From Paenibacillus graminis (GTDB lineage: Bacteria > Bacillota > Bacilli > Paenibacillales > Paenibacillaceae), in NCBI RefSeq assembly GCF_000758705.1, contig NZ_CP009287.1, positions 620,001-684,000 of the forward strand: DNA of 64,000 nt. The letters are read 5' to 3'. Under the pieces are notes generated by a model. The model did no database searches and was not told where the DNA came from. It was given only the letters and a program-made list of their open reading frames with translations. The position numbers and the translations under genes are program-made. Of this stretch, positions 62,382 to 64,000 are shown piece by piece (position 1 is the stretch's first letter; each line of letters opens with the position of its first letter).

Positions 62382-62708
62382 ATGAACAGCGATATTCAAC
62401 AATTCAAGACGGAGTTTTTTAAGGCGCTGGCTCATCCGATGCGGATTCGTATTCTGGAGCTGCTAAGCGAAGGTGAAAAAAATGTGAATGAGCTGCAGGC
62501 GATTCTTGGGTCCGAAGGGTCCGCCGTATCCCAGCAGCTTGCCGTGCTCCGCGCCAAAAATGTAGTAGCCAGTGTAAAAGAAGGCACAACGGTGATTTAC
62601 TCGCTGCGTGATCCCCTGATCAAAGACCTTCTGGCCGTAACCAAGCAAATATTCGATAATCATCTGGTGAACGCCATCTCTCTTCTGGAGGGAATCCGCA
62701 GCGAATGA
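62382..62708 (+). CDS. ArsR-family regulator
   Basis: A 108-residue winged-helix repressor: FFKALAHPMRIRILELLSEG, NVNELQAILGSEGSAVSQQLAVLRAKNVV, then the wing with GTTVIYSLRD. No Cys-based metal site of the ArsR/CadC type is present. GAGGAGCAGAGG precedes the ATG. It lies 109 bases upstream of the SulP gene, a common pair in Bacilli. Confidence 0.92.
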   Translation: MNSDIQQFKTEFFKALAHPMRIRILELLSEGEKNVNELQAILGSEGSAVSQQLAVLRAKNVVASVKEGTTVIYSLRDPLIKDLLAVTKQIFDNHLVNAISLLEGIRSE

Positions 62709-62817
62709 CCCGGGTTCTCCCGGAGCGGATTTCCCGTTGACAAGAGCGGCTTGCAGGAGTAATGTTGCTCTTATATTCAAATAATCAGATATTCAGAGAA
62801 AAGAAGGTTAAAACAGG

Positions 62818-64000
62818 ATGATAGGGCGGGGCCGTTTTAAAGGCTACAATATTGCGTCGCTGCGTAAGGATCTCATTTCAGGGATCATTGTCGGCGTTAT
62901 TGCCATTCCGCTGGGGATGGCATTTGCTATTGCTTCAGGCGTCAAGCCGGAGTACGGAATTTATACAACCATAGTTGCGGGCATTCTCATTTCTCTGTTC
63001 GGCGGTTCAAAGTTTCAAATTGGCGGGCCTACGGGTGCGTTTATTCCCATTTTGTTCGCGATTGCCATGGAGTATGGCTATGAGAACCTGCTGCTGGCCG
63101 GGATGATGGCCGGGGTCATTCTCGTCCTGATGGGGCTGCTCCGGCTCGGTGTGCTGATCAAGTTTATTCCGAGGCCCGTAACGATTGGGTTTACGGCAGG
63201 GATTGCGGTCATTATTTTCACCGGGCAGATAGCGAGCTTTCTTGGCCTGAAGGATATGAAGCGCCATGAGAGCTTCGTGGACAACATGAAGGAGATCGGC
63301 CTGCATCTCTCCACGATCAATCTGTACAGCATTCTGACAGCGGTGATTTGCCTGGCTGTGCTGGTGCTGGGGATGCGTTATGCGCCAAAAGTGCCCGGGG
63401 CACTGGTTGGGCTGCTCTGCGCAACCATCATAGCCGCGCTATTCTTCAGCGGCAAGGTGACTACGATCGGCTCAGCCTACGGGGACATCCCGAATACGCT
63501 GCCTAGCTTCCATTTCCCGGTTATTACCTGGGAACGGGTGAAGCTGCTGCTTCGCCCGGCCTTCGTAATTGCCATGCTGGGCGCGATTGAGTCGCTGTTG
63601 TCCGCAGTGGTGGCAGACGGCATGTCGGGCAGCCGCCACAACAGCAACCGGGAACTGATCGGCCAGGGGGTTGCCAATATAGCTGCTCCTCTGTTCGGCG
63701 GGATTCCCGCTACCGGGGCGATTGCAAGAACGGCAACCAATATCAAAAGCGGGGCGGCTTCCCCCTTGTCGGGTGTAATCCACGGTGTGGTGGTATTCCT
63801 CATTCTGCTGCTGTTTGCTCCTTATGCGTCGAGTATTCCGCTGGCTGCAATGGCGCCTATTCTGATGGTAGTGGCCTGGAATATGAGCGAGCGCAAGGAA
63901 TTCCTTCATCTGCTCAAGCTGAAGACAGGGGATTCGCTGGTGCTGTTCATTACCTTCCTGTTGACCGTCTTTGCCGACCTGACCGTGGCGGTGGAGGTTG
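62818..64000 (+). CDS. SulP-family anion transporter (runs off the window)
   Basis: The first 394 residues of a SulP permease: MIGRGRFKGYNIASLRKDLI, the SulP signature AIPLGMAFAIASGVKPEYGIYTTIVAG, GGPTGAFIPI and GIPATGAIARTATNIKSGA. About ten membrane helices are seen. The C-terminal STAS domain, if present, is beyond the edge. SulP proteins carry sulfate, bicarbonate or other anions. AAGAAGG lies upstream of the ATG. Probably controlled by the ArsR regulator next to it. Confidence 0.93.
   Translation, partial: MIGRGRFKGYNIASLRKDLISGIIVGVIAIPLGMAFAIASGVKPEYGIYTTIVAGILISLFGGSKFQIGGPTGAFIPILFAIAMEYGYENLLLAGMMAGVILVLMGLLRLGVLIKFIPRPVTIGFTAGIAVIIFTGQIASFLGLKDMKRHESFVDNMKEIGLHLSTINLYSILTAVICLAVLVLGMRYAPKVPGALVGLLCATIIAALFFSGKVTTIGSAYGDIPNTLPSFHFPVITWERVKLLLRPAFVIAMLGAIESLLSAVVADGMSGSRHNSNRELIGQGVANIAAPLFGGIPATGAIARTATNIKSGAASPLSGVIHGVVVFLILLLFAPYASSIPLAAMAPILMVVAWNMSERKEFLHLLKLKTGDSLVLFITFLLTVFADLTVAVEV

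Overview
The window looks like a chromosomal segment of a low-to-mid GC Gram-positive spore-former, most likely Paenibacillus. Evidence: Firmicute-type Shine-Dalgarno sites with many GTG/TTG starts, a caa3 oxidase operon (ctaCDEF) with ctaG and ctaM-like genes, bacillithiol-type YtxJ/BrxC, a LipL-type octanoyltransferase, a small alarmone synthetase, a ydaO-type c-di-AMP riboswitch, and menaquinone-type (heptaprenyl) synthase genes. No rRNA, tRNA or CRISPR array was seen. Most intergenic terminators are clear hairpins with T tracts.

Layout. 1-3470: end of a GntR regulator, a DUF1648 membrane protein and a secreted serine hydrolase. 3689-8520 (minus): a compact cluster that resembles the flavin-based extracellular electron transfer (EET) locus of Listeria: a PplA-like flavin lipoprotein, an Ndh2-type NADH dehydrogenase with a membrane tail, a short HepS-like protein and a DmkB-like polyprenyl synthase, preceded by two FNR/CRP-type palindromes. 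8736-14398: CsbD, an orphan sensor kinase, an MFS transporter, a TIP30-like Rossmann protein, RidA and a TspO-like protein. 14593-21293: GH31 glucosidase, SNF2 helicase and companion. 22143-29122: alarmone synthetase, a TrmB-xpt operon, a lipid kinase and small proteins.

29349-36743: caa3 oxidase ctaCDEF with ResD/CcpA-like sites, an intact IS3-family element, then ctaG and a CtaM-like gene. 37732-42166: a GntR-controlled ABC transporter operon with a perfect palindromic operator on its promoter. 42675-43442: a secreted protein of two CBM21 domains. 44283-44890: a split sigma factor (SigO/RsoA-like) under a LexA-like box. 45489-48296: an orphan O-antigen-ligase/TPR membrane protein. 48325-49655 (minus): an uncharacterised two-gene operon behind a c-di-AMP riboswitch and attenuator.

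50120-64000: thiol-redox pair YtxJ/glutaredoxin, SDR-ThuA pair, MerR-thioredoxin pair with a MerR-type promoter, CHAD protein, LipL with a repeat-expanded N terminus, nitrilase, a MarR-nitroreductase-monooxygenase-aminotransferase run, a PLD-like protein, and an ArsR-SulP pair running off the end.

Five intergenic clusters carry a degenerate ~24-bp repeat (core AGTGGAAAAAGTATCACTAAT); the IS3 element sits inside one copy. The most interesting items are the reduced EET-like locus with its anaerobic-type operators, the dispersed repeat family, the LexA-box/split-sigma pair, the riboswitch-controlled unknown operon and the repeat-expanded LipL. Starts are inferred from Shine-Dalgarno position; no alignments or database searches were run.
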